A DNA stretch of 64,000 bases from Candidatus Nitrosotalea okcheonensis (GCF_900177045.1 NZ_LT841358.1:955396-1019395); one strand, 5' to 3'; counted from the stretch's first letter, positions 46,415-55,908 are shown. Numbers and translations are program-made. Notes: generated from the letters alone by a model not told the origin.

Positions 46415-48583
46415 TTACCTAAAGTGCGATACTGTTACCTTTTGTCCAATCTTTAGTTCTTTTTGGATCTTGACTTTCTTTACTGCATCCTCAAAGTCTT
46501 TCATCTTTATTTTTGCTGCATCCACTTGTTTTTCTGCATCTTTTGGATCAGGATATTTCTCAACAAAGTTATGCAGTACTATAGAGGCAGCAGTATTTGC
46601 AATAGCAGCAACATCTGCCCCACTCATGCCATCAGTCATCTCTGCAATCTTTGCCAGATCAACATAATCTGGATTCAGCCCATTTGGAGTTCCCATCTCT
46701 TTTTCAATAGGAATGTCTGCAGAGCTTATCTCCAATATCTTGAGTCGTCCTTCTTTATCCGGAATTGGAACTAGAATAATTTTGTCAAATCTGCCCGGCC
46801 TGAGCAGTGCAGAATCGATCATGTCTGCCCTATTTGTAGCAGCAATTACCACTACCCCATTGAGTGAAGTGATTCCATCCATCTCTGTGAGTAATTGGCT
46901 GACAACTTTTTCGGTAGTTGCACTCTCACCCATCCCCCTAATTGGTGCAATAGAATCAATCTCATCGAAAAATATTATACATGGTGATGATTGTCTTGCC
47001 CTTCGAAATATTTCTCGGATTCCCCGTTCAGACTCGCCTATCCACTTGGATAATAATTCTGGGCCCTTTACTGAGATGAAGTTTGCCTCACTCTCTGTTG
47101 CAACTGCTTTTGCCAGCAGTGTCTTGCCTGTTCCACTTGGACCATGTAACAAGATACCCCGTGGCATTCTATATCCAAGCTGTGCGTAAAGATTAGGATA
47201 TTTCATGGGCCATTCCACTGCTTCTTGAAGTTCACGCTTTACATTTTCAAGCCCACCAATCTCGCCCCATTTAATATCAGGTGTCTCGATGTATACCTCA
47301 CGCATTCCTGCCGGAGTGACATCGCGGAATGCAAGTTGATAGTCCTCAGAGTTTACAATTAGTTTATCCAAGGTTTCCGGGGGAATTTTTTCGTCAGACA
47401 GATTAATTTCAGGCAACAATCTTCTCAGACATTTCATTGCAGCTTCCTTGCAAAGATATTCTAAATCAGCCCCCACATATCCGTGGCTAGTACCGGCAAT
47501 TTTTTCCAAATTGATATCTTCGTTTAGAGGCATGTTTCTTGTATGAATTAATAAAATCTCTAATCGTCCCTTTTTGTCAGGAACTTTAATCTCAATTTCT
47601 CGGTCAAACCTTCCAGGCCTTCTAAGAGCAGGGTCTAGTGCATTTGGTCTGTTTGTTGCAGCAATAACAATCACTTTGCCCCTACCCTCAAGGCCATCCA
47701 TTAATGACAACATTTGTGATACAACTCGTCTTTCTACTTCTCCTGTAACCTCCTCTCGTTTTGGTGCAATTGAATCAATTTCATCCACGAAGATGATTGA
47801 TGGTGCTTTTTCTTTTGCCTCCTTGAATATTTCACGCAGTCTAGCTTCACTTTCTCCGTAAAACTTGCTCATTATCTCAGGACCTGATATGCTGATGAAA
47901 TGTGCATTGGTCTCATTTGCAACTGCTTTTGCAAGCAATGTCTTTCCAGTTCCAGGTACACCATATAGTAATACACCTTTTGGAGCCTCAACCCCCAATT
48001 TTTCAAATATTTCCGGATGCCTCATTGGTAGTTCGATCATCTCTCTGACTTTTTTTATCTCGTCAGACATTCCTCCAATGTCCTCATATGACACCTGCGG
48101 TACTCCACGCAAACTTTCACCTTTTTCAGCAATATGAAATTCTGTCTTGGGAGTTACAAGTACTGCATCAGATGCAGGAGTTATTCCAACTACTTGGAAT
48201 GTCAGCCTACCACCAAAGTATGGTACCATTATATTGTCACCTTTTACAAGCGGAATATTTTCTAGAGAATCAGTCAGATATCTTTCGTCGATTGGAGGTA
48301 TAGAATCAAGAGGGGCGACTATTACCTTTTCTGCAGGTACGGTCTTTATCTTTCTCACAGTCACAGTATCACCAATTCCTACACCCGTGTTGTTTCTTCC
48401 AAGCCCATCCACTCGAATAATTCCTTTTCCTTCATCAGATGGATATAGTGGAAGGCACCGTGCTACAGATCTTCGTTTTCCCGTAATTTCTAAAATATCA
48501 CCAGTTGATGCACCAAGGGCATCCATAGATTCGTAGTCAATACGTGTAACACCCCTACCTACATCTCGAGTATACGCCTCCAA
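46415..48583 (-). CDS. CDC48/VAT-type AAA ATPase
   Basis: A 722-residue two-ring AAA protein of standard length. The N-domain (about 1-175) is double-psi beta barrel-like ([18 protein letters not shown]). D1 has Walker [13 protein letters not shown], Walker [13 protein letters not shown] and the second region of homology [18 protein letters not shown]2 has [24 protein letters not shown] and [17 protein letters not shown]. It unfolds or extracts proteins, in archaea probably feeding the proteasome. The end VTVSHFR only loosely resembles the HbYX tail. It converges with tfb. Confidence 0.95.
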   Translation of the reverse strand: MEAYTRDVGRGVTRIDYESMDALGASTGDILEITGKRRSVARCLPLYPSDEGKGIIRVDGLGRNNTGVGIGDTVTVRKIKTVPAEKVIVAPLDSIPPIDERYLTDSLENIPLVKGDNIMVPYFGGRLTFQVVGITPASDAVLVTPKTEFHIAEKGESLRGVPQVSYEDIGGMSDEIKKVREMIELPMRHPEIFEKLGVEAPKGVLLYGVPGTGKTLLAKAVANETNAHFISISGPEIMSKFYGESEARLREIFKEAKEKAPSIIFVDEIDSIAPKREEVTGEVERRVVSQMLSLMDGLEGRGKVIVIAATNRPNALDPALRRPGRFDREIEIKVPDKKGRLEILLIHTRNMPLNEDINLEKIAGTSHGYVGADLEYLCKEAAMKCLRRLLPEINLSDEKIPPETLDKLIVNSEDYQLAFRDVTPAGMREVYIETPDIKWGEIGGLENVKRELQEAVEWPMKYPNLYAQLGYRMPRGILLHGPSGTGKTLLAKAVATESEANFISVKGPELLSKWIGESERGIREIFRRARQSSPCIIFFDEIDSIAPIRGMGESATTEKVVSQLLTEMDGITSLNGVVVIAATNRADMIDSALLRPGRFDKIILVPIPDKEGRLKILEISSADIPIEKEMGTPNGLNPDYVDLAKIAEMTDGMSGADVAAIANTAASIVLHNFVEKYPDPKDAEKQVDAAKIKMKDFEDAVKKVKIQKELKIGQKVTVSHFR

Positions 48584-48775
48584 TATTTTTAATTGAACGG
48601 AATTTTGGACTATGAATATACTTGTAGGTATGTCTTGTTATACCTTTGGAATTTTAGATATATGACAGACTAATTTTTAAACATGGATTGCTACCAAGAC
48701 AAAAGATCAAACGTGGATTAAACCAACCATACTACAAAAATAGTCAAGAATTTTTATACTGTAAACATAGTCAAG

Positions 48776-49033
48776 ATGCCATTGGATGCTTATCTTGAGG
48801 AAGAATTGTACGATCTCATAACATATTGCATTCAAAATTCAAATGCCTCCGATTATTCTTCCAAGGAAGACAGAATAAAAGAGATAGGTCAGGAATTGTT
48901 TGCAGATGGCGGTGTAGATGCACTTGAGAACATGTACTTTTCGATAGAACATAGGATAAAAGAAGAGATCTCAGGAGATGCCAAGCAATACCGTTCACTT
49001 TGGAACGGCATATCTAACGAGTGGAATTACTAG
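48776..49033 (+). CDS. Conserved small acidic protein, unknown
   Basis: An 85-residue soluble helical protein (YLEEELYDLITYCIQ, RIKEIGQELFADGG, IEHRIKEEISGDAK, WNGISNEWNY). No motif that I recognise. ATG 48776 lies about 20 bp after a TATA-like TTTTTATACTG. The stop overlaps the opposing miniprotein by 4 bp. Confidence 0.6.
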   Translation: MPLDAYLEEELYDLITYCIQNSNASDYSSKEDRIKEIGQELFADGGVDALENMYFSIEHRIKEEISGDAKQYRSLWNGISNEWNY

Positions 49034-49143
49034 GCAACGGCGGCAAGTGGTTTTTCTTGTACAGATTCTTGCATCTCCTTTCTTGCTCTAGATAGTGCCA
49101 TTCTTAGATGTTCGATTTCAATTTCATCAATCATTTCGCACAT
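49030..49143 (-). CDS. 37-residue helical miniprotein
   Basis: From ATG 49141-49143 to TAG 49030-49032: an acidic start CEMIDEIEIEHLRMAL and a helix ARKEMQESVQE, ending PLAAVA. The clear amphipathic helix and tail-to-tail packing with the neighbour suggest a real gene, but size limits confidence. Confidence 0.4.
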   Translation of the reverse strand: MCEMIDEIEIEHLRMALSRARKEMQESVQEKPLAAVA

Positions 49144-49186
49144 GGTATTTTATAAAAAATTATGATACTTAAGAGATGCGTATCTT

Positions 49187-49840
49187 TTATGCAAACGATC
49201 GCTTAGATTCTGGATTGCTTACGGGTTTCAAGTTTGTGCAATAATTAATCCATTGGTGTGTAAAAGATATCTCCTTGTCTCCGTGCAAGTAACATCCTAG
49301 TATATTTTTTCCATCGATGTATAATGGAAAATCTATGACAAATTTTTCTTGTTCTTCTATTTTTCTAAAGTATGTGGGTTTGAGGCCCATCGAATACAAT
49401 TCTATCACATATTCAAATGGATTATTTCCGCCAAGTTTTTCCTTGACTGATTCAAATGCTGCATATCTTGCGGCATATTTTGCAGCATCTCTTGCTGCAT
49501 CTCTTACAGTTTCTCCTGAAATAAACTCACTTCCATACCATCCATAATTATCGCGGGCAGACTGACTTGCTTCTTTCCATGCAGAATTCCAGGCCAAATC
49601 CCAAGTGTTTGTACGGCCTGACCTCATTGCTTCAATTCTAGCCAAGTCCCAAAGTGAATCTGATGCATGTTGTAGAGTACCATTGTCTTTCTTCCAAGGC
49701 ATCAATATCTTTACATATTTTTCGACAATCTCCGATACTTTTGGCAAGAGAGAGTTGGCATCTCCAATAGATCTGGCAGGAGCAAAATACCTTAGTGATT
49801 GTAATTTAGATATCTGTGAATCAGAATTTGTTTGCGTCAT
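49187..49840 (-). CDS. Hypothetical protein with Ala-rich helical centre
   Basis: A 217-residue soluble protein. The centre (about 85-135) has repeats of short Ala-rich helices (WDLAWNSAWKEA, AARDAAKYAARYAAFE) resembling those of immunity-like or alpha-helical repeat proteins. The C-terminal half is alpha/beta (EYVIELYSMGLKP, FVIDFPLYIDGK). I do not recognise a family. Confidence 0.55.
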   Translation of the reverse strand: MTQTNSDSQISKLQSLRYFAPARSIGDANSLLPKVSEIVEKYVKILMPWKKDNGTLQHASDSLWDLARIEAMRSGRTNTWDLAWNSAWKEASQSARDNYGWYGSEFISGETVRDAARDAAKYAARYAAFESVKEKLGGNNPFEYVIELYSMGLKPTYFRKIEEQEKFVIDFPLYIDGKNILGCYLHGDKEISFTHQWINYCTNLKPVSNPESKRSFA

Positions 49841-49868
49841 AATTATTCAAAAATTTCTGGGTTTAATA

Positions 49869-50042
49869 TTAATCTGTTTTTTTGCGTTCATAAAATTTTT
49901 CAGGTGGTTCTTGTCTGTCCTTTTTTCGCCCTGGCAGGTACAACTTGGCAACTGCCCCCATCATGAATCCACCAACAACCACTATGGCAATTCCGCTTAT
50001 GATTAATACCAGGACTCGTCCAATTGTTTTCAGTATTGCCAT
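49869..50042 (-). CDS. 57-residue single-pass membrane protein
   Basis: ATG at 50040-50042 to TAA at 49869-49871. One transmembrane helix (residues about 10-33, VLVLIISGIAIVVVGGF) and a basic tail (LPGRKKDRQEPP, KFYERKKTD). Composition is convincing for a small membrane protein; function unknown. Confidence 0.6.
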   Translation of the reverse strand: MAILKTIGRVLVLIISGIAIVVVGGFMMGAVAKLYLPGRKKDRQEPPEKFYERKKTD

Positions 50043-50141
50043 TATACCATAGTTAGTGCCACTAGTAAATATGAATTAGTTACAGAGACCCCTGTTCTTT
50101 GTGAATATGTGAGATCATTCAAACGCCAGATACCTACGTTT

Positions 50142-50621
50142 TTAATCTCTAGTTTTTTTGAGAGATGGCAACGTGGAATCACCAAGATAAACAGTCAGGT
50201 TTTCCGTTATTTTTTTCACAGTGCCAAGTGCAGACTTTATCTCTTGTTCTGAAAGATCTTTTGTTGAGATTTTTTTGATCTGTGTTACACATTCCTGCAT
50301 CGAGTCCCATAATGAATCAGTCTTGTGGGTAACGTAGATCCTTTTTATCCTCCTGTCTTTTGCATCGGGTTTTCTTTTCACGTATCCGTCCGCTTCTAGT
50401 TTATCAATTATTGGCACAAGTGTAGGACTTTCAATTCCAATCCTGTCAGCAATTTCTCGTTGAGTTGGGCCAGATTGCATGTACAATGCAAATATGACCT
50501 TAGACTGGGTCAAGTTTATTCCTGTTTTGTTTCGTAGTTCCAAATCAAATGCTTTCTGCATCATCTTTGACGCAGAATACACAATAAATCCCACACTGTT
50601 TTCATAATCAAATCTTTTCAT
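50142..50621 (-). CDS. MarR-family transcriptional regulator
   Basis: From ATG 50619-50621 the protein has 159 residues, the usual MarR length. It has a dimerising N-terminal helix, the winged helix QREIADRIGIESPTLVPIIDKL, a wing with VKRKPDAKDRRIKRIYVT, and a C-terminal dimer helix. The D-RR motif of the wing is intact. An upstream in-frame ATG (50636) lies in the promoter palindrome and is less likely. It is divergent from a winged-helix gene with a shared control region, so it probably controls both genes (inference). Confidence 0.88.
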   Translation of the reverse strand: MKRFDYENSVGFIVYSASKMMQKAFDLELRNKTGINLTQSKVIFALYMQSGPTQREIADRIGIESPTLVPIIDKLEADGYVKRKPDAKDRRIKRIYVTHKTDSLWDSMQECVTQIKKISTKDLSEQEIKSALGTVKKITENLTVYLGDSTLPSLKKTRD

Positions 50622-50633
50622 TTGGTTCCTAAC

Positions 50634-50658
50634 CATTAGTTTCCTAATGATTATATAA
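50634..50658. promoter_or_regulatory. Shared divergent promoter with palindromic operator
   Basis: The perfect inverted repeat CATTAG-TTTC-CTAATG (50634-50649) abuts TTATATAA (50651-50658), itself a palindrome that can act as TATA box in both directions. A smaller palindrome GGTTCCTAACC lies at 50624-50634. The site fits a MarR operator for autorepression and control of the divergent gene. Confidence 0.55.
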
Positions 50659-50675
50659 CCTTGTTCTAACAAACA

Positions 50676-51020
50676 ATGCATGAAAACAAGTTTTCCAACA
50701 CCAATCATGGGAATGATAAACTGATGGCAATCAGTATAAAACAACAGTACAGATCAGAGATTGGAGTAATTTCAGAGATATTACAAGTTACAATGAACTG
50801 TGGAATGCAAGGTACAATAATATCTTCAATTGCTCGAATAGCCAACCTATCACACTATACGGCAATAGAGAAATGCCAAAAGCTAATAGACTTTGGACTA
50901 GTAGAATTGAGAACGGACAAGAAAAGTCGTAATTTTGTCATTACAGAAAAAGGAATCAAGTTTTACCAAGAAATGCAAAAATTCCTAGAGATTGCTCAAG
51001 AGATCAAGATAAGATACTAG
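50676..51020 (+). CDS. Winged-helix transcriptional regulator
   Basis: A 114-residue protein of the same family as those at 13091 and 30384: RSEIGVISEILQVTMNCG, LSHYTAIEKCQKLIDFGLV, FVITEKGIKFYQEMQKF, ending EIKIRY. ATG 50676 follows the shared TATA by about 20 bp, fitting a leaderless transcript; ATG 50724 is an alternative. It is divergent from the MarR gene. Confidence 0.78.
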   Translation: MHENKFSNTNHGNDKLMAISIKQQYRSEIGVISEILQVTMNCGMQGTIISSIARIANLSHYTAIEKCQKLIDFGLVELRTDKKSRNFVITEKGIKFYQEMQKFLEIAQEIKIRY

Positions 51021-51079
51021 TATTTACAGTCAAGCTAGATCCACTTGCTTTAAATTAAGAACAGATTGCTTTTTAATGA

Positions 51080-51850
51080 ATGTCAGAAGATCTTGCCAAT
51101 AAAATCGATGAGTTGATAAAATCTCAGAAAGGAGATATCGAAAGATTACAAAACATTCTGACTGCAGTCAAAAACGGCGAGCCAGTCTCTTTTGAGGATC
51201 ATCAGTACATAGAAAATTTGACAGAAAATCAACCTCAATCCAGCCAAGTTTCAAATGACAGTATCACAGATGCCAAGCCAGAAAATGTATCAGACAATAC
51301 AGTCCCAAGTCCTGAAATTCCAACCCAGCCAGAGACAAAATCTGCCAAGAGAATGTCTGGCAAAAGATATGCTTCAGTAGGCATTATTGTTGCAATCATA
51401 GTTGTAGCATATGTCGGACTAGACATATATGCAGTAGATAGTCTGCAATTTCGCCCTCATCATGGCCAGCAGGTAGCAATCTCAGATACTGAGCTTAGCA
51501 TACAAACTGATGCATGCAATCCCTCATATTTTCCCGTCACATTTACCAAGTATGAAATAGACGCATTTTACAATTCAGACATTATAGAAAAAGCTACAGT
51601 AGGAGGTTCTACGTTATCACCAAAATCGGCTGCAATATTAAATGGAATATTTGCCATAAACAAACAGGCAGTAACTAAGATTGGACAAGAAAATACTACA
51701 TTTGATCCAGCCAGGGCAACCATAACAACTTCAGTGAGCGCACCAATCTTTGGGTTCATTCCATATACAGTGGATCAGAAATATGCAGCAGTAGACTTTC
51801 AGGAAAGGATAAAAAATCCGCCTCCAGGTACATTTGATTGTTATCCATAG
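51080..51850 (+). CDS. Membrane-anchored protein with LEA14-like extracytoplasmic domain
   Basis: A 256-residue protein. The N-terminal cytosolic part (about 1-45, GDIERLQNILTAVKNGEPV and DHQYIENL) is shared with the small protein at 62829-63128. A Pro/Thr-rich linker and one transmembrane helix (about 98-117, SVGIIVAIIVVAYVGL) follow. The C-terminal domain (TDACNPSYFPVTFTKYEID, GGSTLSPKSAAIL) has the pattern of LEA14/WHy domains, in which a group in a substance fills two beta sheets. Role unknown, possibly stress-related. Confidence 0.65.
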   Translation: MSEDLANKIDELIKSQKGDIERLQNILTAVKNGEPVSFEDHQYIENLTENQPQSSQVSNDSITDAKPENVSDNTVPSPEIPTQPETKSAKRMSGKRYASVGIIVAIIVVAYVGLDIYAVDSLQFRPHHGQQVAISDTELSIQTDACNPSYFPVTFTKYEIDAFYNSDIIEKATVGGSTLSPKSAAILNGIFAINKQAVTKIGQENTTFDPARATITTSVSAPIFGFIPYTVDQKYAAVDFQERIKNPPPGTFDCYP

Positions 51851-52088
51851 GACATAGAATACAGTAAAAGTTCAAGTTCTCTAGATTAAAAGGGGTCGGT
51901 CAGACCACCAATAGAAGATCTGAGTCCCCTCTTGTTGAATGAGTTTCATATGTGATACCAGGTCTTATGTTCATGTTTTTTCATTTTGAATAAGCTATGC
52001 TTCATGTCATCCTAGAAAACTCGTACAAGTTTATTTGAAAGAAAATCATAGAAGACAAGAGAAAAATAAAAAATTCACTAAAAAACTG

Positions 52089-52316
52089 CTAGTGGCATGG
52101 AAATCCAGATGCGTGTCGCATATCATGAGTGTACTCATGCATCAATCCCACACCATTCATTTGTGCATATGCAGACTGTCCCTCGAATATGCTGAAGATC
52201 TGTCCTTGGTCAAAGCCCACTTCAAAGTATCCCATTCCAAATATTGCAAATAGAACTACTGCTGCAATTATTGGAACCGCATGTTTTGTCTTTGTGATTT
52301 GCGATGTGTTAGCCAT
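52089..52316 (-). CDS. cbtB: CbtB-like membrane subunit (putative cobalt uptake)
   Basis: A 75-residue protein with one transmembrane helix (about 14-33) and the CbtB C-terminal signature HEYTHDMRHASGFPCH. The His/Asp/Cys cluster is a likely metal site. CbtB is thought to work with the larger CbtA in cobalt uptake for cobalamin synthesis; no cbtA is nearby in this window. It is divergent from a DUF4443 regulator across a perfect inverted repeat. Confidence 0.82.
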   Translation of the reverse strand: MANTSQITKTKHAVPIIAAVVLFAIFGMGYFEVGFDQGQIFSIFEGQSAYAQMNGVGLMHEYTHDMRHASGFPCH

Positions 52317-52350
52317 TTCTATTTTCGTCTCATAATATGATTATTTAAAC

Positions 52351-52371
52351 AATTGGATGGTTTATCCAATT
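52351..52371. promoter_or_regulatory. Perfect inverted repeat between cbtB and DUF4443 gene
   Basis: AATTGGAT-GGTTT-ATCCAATT (8-bp arms, 5-nt spacer) lies between the divergent genes, next to TTATTTAAAC which could serve as TATA for both. Likely the operator of the adjacent regulator, perhaps responding to cobalt or cobalamin (inference). Confidence 0.55.
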
Positions 52372-52391
52372 CAAAATACTAAAATCTAATA

Positions 52392-53054
52392 ATGGAACAA
52401 CATACACTTAGCAGTATGCATCAGGTAATACATCTACTCTCCAAGGTAGCACAAAGACATGCTCCAAGCAGAATGCTTAGTTTCGATCTAGTCCATGTCT
52501 TCAAGACAATGCAGATGATGTCAGACAACAATAAGATAAGTAGATCAATTATGATGCAGGAACTTGGGCTTGGGGAAGGTTCCATCAAGACACTAGTAAA
52601 GCACCTAAAAATGCACGGCCTTGTTGAAAATTCTAATGCAGGCATGTGGCTGACAAACAAGGGAGAGGCACTTTACACTAAATTACACATCTTAATTCCA
52701 AGAGAGACAGATATTACCAAGTGCTCAGTAGCCTTGGGAAAATTCAATCATGTGGTACTTCTAAAGAGCATGGCACATAACATAAAAAGTGGAATTGAAC
52801 AACGTGATGCTGCAATCAAGGCAGGCGCAGTTGGAGCAACTACTCTCATCTGTAAAAACGAGAGACTTGTTTTGCCAGGGACTGACGAGAATTTGATGCG
52901 AAATGATCAAAAGATACATTCGCTCATCATGGAGAAATTATCACCTGAACAAAATGACGTAATAATAATAGGAAGTTCACAAAATAAAAAAATTGCAGAG
53001 ATGGCTGCAAAAAGTGCTGCGTTGTACACAATAGAAGATCATGAAAAACACTAG
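52392..53054 (+). CDS. DUF4443-type winged-helix regulator
   Basis: A 220-residue protein. A winged helix (about 25-100, MQELGLGEGSIKTLVKHLKMHGL, WLTNKGEALYTKL) is followed by an alpha/beta domain (about 105-215) with RDAAIKAGAVGATTLI and NDVIIIGSSQNKKIAEMAA. This layout is that of archaeal DUF4443 proteins; the C-terminal domain may bind a ligand. Divergence from cbtB with an intervening palindrome suggests that it controls metal uptake. Confidence 0.75.
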   Translation: MEQHTLSSMHQVIHLLSKVAQRHAPSRMLSFDLVHVFKTMQMMSDNNKISRSIMMQELGLGEGSIKTLVKHLKMHGLVENSNAGMWLTNKGEALYTKLHILIPRETDITKCSVALGKFNHVVLLKSMAHNIKSGIEQRDAAIKAGAVGATTLICKNERLVLPGTDENLMRNDQKIHSLIMEKLSPEQNDVIIIGSSQNKKIAEMAAKSAALYTIEDHEKH

Positions 53055-53089
53055 ATCTGTTATTTGTCAAGATGTAATCATAAAACCAT

Positions 53090-54007
53090 TTACAGATTCA
53101 AGATTTTGAGATTAATTCGTGTCTTCATCAATACTGTAAATATTGTTACCAACCCAACTGCCAAGACCAGTATCAGGCTAGATGCATTTTCAAATTCCGG
53201 AATAACCGTAGTTCCAATAATTTCAATTTTAGAGTCTCCGCTTACAATTGGAATATCTAACACTCTATATCCATAATCAGAAGATGTCTCCTTAAATGAG
53301 GTTATTTCGTCACCGTTAACAAAGACCAGAAATGACTCATCAGCATTGCTCGATTTTTTTGCATCAAGTAACAATCTAGGTATCTTGATGTGTATCATAC
53401 CAGGATTTTTTGAATCTATTTGTATATCAAGTGCAATATCTTGTTTATCAATAATCATGCTTTCAACTTGGCTTCCAGTAATAGTATAATTGAGATCAAA
53501 GTTTTGTCCACTGGAAAGATCTTTTACATTGAACACGCCTTCTGTAGGAATATCGGCCTGTTCAAATTGGAAAGTTACAATAGCAGAAACATGTTTGAAT
53601 CCATATTGTACAACAAGAGAATACGTGCCTGGCAGATTCCATAGCGGGCCTTCTATTTTTATCGGTAATGAAAACCTTCCATCTGTTGCCACCAATATCT
53701 GTTCTACATGAACCAAGTTATTGTCAGGGTCAAATATCTGGATTGTTAATGGTATGTTAGTTACAATGCTTTTGACTTCTCCTGAGACGACCATAATGTC
53801 ACCTAGATTATATTGGTCCTTGTCTATTTTTACCACAATCTGCGCTTCCGTTGGCGGTGAAAGTGGTGTAGCCGCAGCAGGTGAAAGTGCCAAGAAAAAT
53901 GCGGATGCACTAACAAGCACTGCCAAAGACAACACGTGTTTTATTTTTAAATTAATATCACATTGTCTAATGTAATAAGATAAAGTCATTTCTACCGATA
54001 TCAACAA
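53090..54007 (-). CDS. Exported protein with PEF-type C-terminal anchor
   Basis: A 305-residue protein with a signal peptide (about 20-45, ending SPAAATPL), two to three Ig-like segments (VKIDKDQYNLGDIMVVSGEV, typical of MG2-like domains), and at the end TTVIPEFENASSLILVLAVG followed by a basic tail. The anchor varies from the PEFG motif (PEFE). It resembles the protein at 43338-43835 in the part before the anchor. Cell-surface location is likely. Confidence 0.75.
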   Translation of the reverse strand: MLISVEMTLSYYIRQCDINLKIKHVLSLAVLVSASAFFLALSPAAATPLSPPTEAQIVVKIDKDQYNLGDIMVVSGEVKSIVTNIPLTIQIFDPDNNLVHVEQILVATDGRFSLPIKIEGPLWNLPGTYSLVVQYGFKHVSAIVTFQFEQADIPTEGVFNVKDLSSGQNFDLNYTITGSQVESMIIDKQDIALDIQIDSKNPGMIHIKIPRLLLDAKKSSNADESFLVFVNGDEITSFKETSSDYGYRVLDIPIVSGDSKIEIIGTTVIPEFENASSLILVLAVGLVTIFTVLMKTRINLKILNL

Positions 54008-54225
54008 AAATACTTAATCATATACATCTTGCCAACTAAGCGTGACTTGTAAAAATCATCCCATCAATCTTGAACTAGAGGTATATTCAACATCGAAAAC
54101 TAAATTTAGAAAACCAATTGTCGGCGATTCATTTGTTACAAAAACGTGTCTACATCATGGTTTTTTCAGAGAAAAATCAGTATCAAGTTATGCTCATGGT
54201 TTTATTTCAACAATATCAATCAAGA

Positions 54226-54717
54226 CTAGTGTTTTCGTTCTCTTTTTCTCTGCAACATTCTCTGCTCCCCCTCGGTAAACCTCTTCTTGTCATCTTCTGT
54301 GACAATCAAAAGTGGAGGTACATCTGTTGGCTTGCCAGCCTCGTCTAATGCAACAGAGGTAACATATGCAGTATTTGTAAGAGTTCGAGCTCCAGTAAAT
54401 AGATTTTCCGCCTCTACTTTTATTTCAATTTCCATCGAAGAATGAGATACATAGTTTAATCTGGCATTTAGTATCAGTGCGTTTCCAACTAGAACGGGTT
54501 TTAAAAAGTTGACCCTGTCAATTGATGCAGTTACGGCATTTTTCTTGCAGTGTCTCTGAGCTACAAGACCTGCTATCAAGTCAATTTGCCTTAGTATTTC
54601 GCCACCAAATACATTTCCTGCAGGATTTGCATCAGATGGAAACATTCTAACTGTCATCTCTGCTCGTGATTCCTCTGCACTCTTTGGTTTCAGAGACATT
54701 CTATTGCAATAACTCAA
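54226..54717 (-). CDS. Acyl-CoA thioesterase (hotdog fold)
   Basis: A 163-residue single hotdog domain of the acyl-CoA hydrolase (YciA/BFIT) group. It has FPSDANPAGNVFGGEILRQID with the Asn and Asp typical of the active site, AVTASIDRVNFLKPV, MEIEIKVEAEN and TNTAYVTSVALD. It hydrolyses acyl-CoA thioesters; the substrate chain cannot be told. ATG 54697-54699 (MSLKPKSAEE) is a second possible start. Confidence 0.88.
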   Translation of the reverse strand: MSYCNRMSLKPKSAEESRAEMTVRMFPSDANPAGNVFGGEILRQIDLIAGLVAQRHCKKNAVTASIDRVNFLKPVLVGNALILNARLNYVSHSSMEIEIKVEAENLFTGARTLTNTAYVTSVALDEAGKPTDVPPLLIVTEDDKKRFTEGEQRMLQRKRERKH

Positions 54718-54792
54718 GCCGCGGATTTATGAGTCATTCTTTTGTTTGTTACCAAAACACCATTTAATTAATAGGCATTTTGAGACTAGACA

Positions 54793-55182
54793 TTGAATTC
54801 TGTAACTGAGACTTGTGTAGTAAGCGCACCGATAGACAAAGTATTCAAGTTTTTATCAAATATTGAAAATATTCCAAAGTGGGCTACAAAGTTTGTCAAG
54901 AAACTAACATTAGTCAATGGCAAATACAAGGTTTTAACTCCTATTGGAGAGGCATTCATCAGATTTGACACAGATCAAAAGGCAGGTTTGATTGACATCT
55001 ATGCAGGACCTACCGAAGAGAGTATGACACCTGCATACATGAGAATAATTTCCTTGCAAAATAACTCCACTGCAGTAATGCTTACTTTCTTCCAGTATGA
55101 CTCTACACCAGATGCTGTTTGGAGTATCTTTTGCGAATGGATAAAGATCGAAGTGGAAAACATCAGGCTATATTTTTCCTAA
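54793..55182 (+). CDS. SRPBCC/START-like ligand-binding protein
   Basis: A 129-residue protein with the START/polyketide-cyclase-like order: VSAPIDKVFKFLSNIENIPKW at the N-terminus, central strands, and a long C-terminal helix (VWSIFCEWIKIEVENIRLYF). These proteins bind small hydrophobic ligands. Start is TTG 54793. Divergent from the thioesterase. Confidence 0.7.
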   Translation: MNSVTETCVVSAPIDKVFKFLSNIENIPKWATKFVKKLTLVNGKYKVLTPIGEAFIRFDTDQKAGLIDIYAGPTEESMTPAYMRIISLQNNSTAVMLTFFQYDSTPDAVWSIFCEWIKIEVENIRLYFS

Positions 55183-55231
55183 CAAACAAGTAAAATCAAT
55201 CTTATATTTTAGACATGTCAATATAGAACAA

Positions 55232-55444
55232 ATGAAATATTTCTGGTGGAGGTTATTGGATTATGCAACAGGTGCTCTTGTGGGAGGCATCATTGTGTTT
55301 CTTTTGAACAAGTTTATCTGCAATCAATGCATAGGGCACTATACACCTGTCCTTATGATCTTAATATGGATTGGATTTATGCTGTTGTGTAACTTTATCT
55401 TTCAAAAAGCAATGCCTGCTAGCATAAAACAAGACAACATGTAA
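55232..55444 (+). CDS. Small membrane protein, two helices
   Basis: A 70-residue protein with two transmembrane segments (about 12-26 and 40-57) and a CNQC motif between them that could bind metal or form a disulphide. Function unknown. Confidence 0.6.
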   Translation: MKYFWWRLLDYATGALVGGIIVFLLNKFICNQCIGHYTPVLMILIWIGFMLLCNFIFQKAMPASIKQDNM

Positions 55445-55494
55445 AAAGAAATTTCCCAGAAAGCAAATATAGCATAACTGATACTCCATATTGA

Positions 55495-55905
55495 ATGGCA
55501 TTTTTTGATGATTTCTGTAAAAACGTAGTAGCGTTAGACAAGAAGATAAGATTTGCAGGAATTGCAGATGGAGATGGAACGTTGGAAGGGGCATCCGAGA
55601 GGGCAGGTCTAACCCCCGTAATGAAACCAGAGGAAAGGGCACAGTATGCAATAACTGCAGCCACAAGGCAGTACACCAGACTTAGGTGGGAGTATCTACT
55701 TGGAAGGATTTCTTATGCAAGTTCACACTATACAAAAATTATCAGAGCCACAATACCAATTGCTGACGAAAACCGAAGACTTGCTCACGTACTTTTACTG
55801 TCATTTGATCCTGATGCAGACGATTTTCATCAAATCATAACAAAAAAGATAATTCCCCTAGTTAAGCAAAACATGGAAAGATTCATGCAAGAAGCTCAGA
55901 AATAA
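55495..55905 (+). CDS. Conserved soluble protein, roadblock-like N-terminus
   Basis: A 136-residue protein opening AFFDDFCKNVVALDKKIRFAG, then IADGDGTLEGASERAGL and QYAITAATRQYTRLRWEYLLG, which recalls the sensor-like small domains common in Nitrososphaeria. The C-terminus is helical (IITKKIIPLVKQNMERF). Family unnamed to me. Confidence 0.6.
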   Translation: MAFFDDFCKNVVALDKKIRFAGIADGDGTLEGASERAGLTPVMKPEERAQYAITAATRQYTRLRWEYLLGRISYASSHYTKIIRATIPIADENRRLAHVLLLSFDPDADDFHQIITKKIIPLVKQNMERFMQEAQK

Positions 55906-55908
55906 CAA

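Noticed and set aside
51885-51945. GGGGTC...GTCCCC-like sequence that might fold as an RNA hairpin
   Set aside because: Only about five base pairs match; not enough for an RNA gene or terminator.
54042-54278. Plus-strand frame of 78 codons with a GTG start
   Set aside because: Its last 53 bases run antisense into the thioesterase gene and the product has no recognisable pattern; the first 180 bases are probably intergenic.
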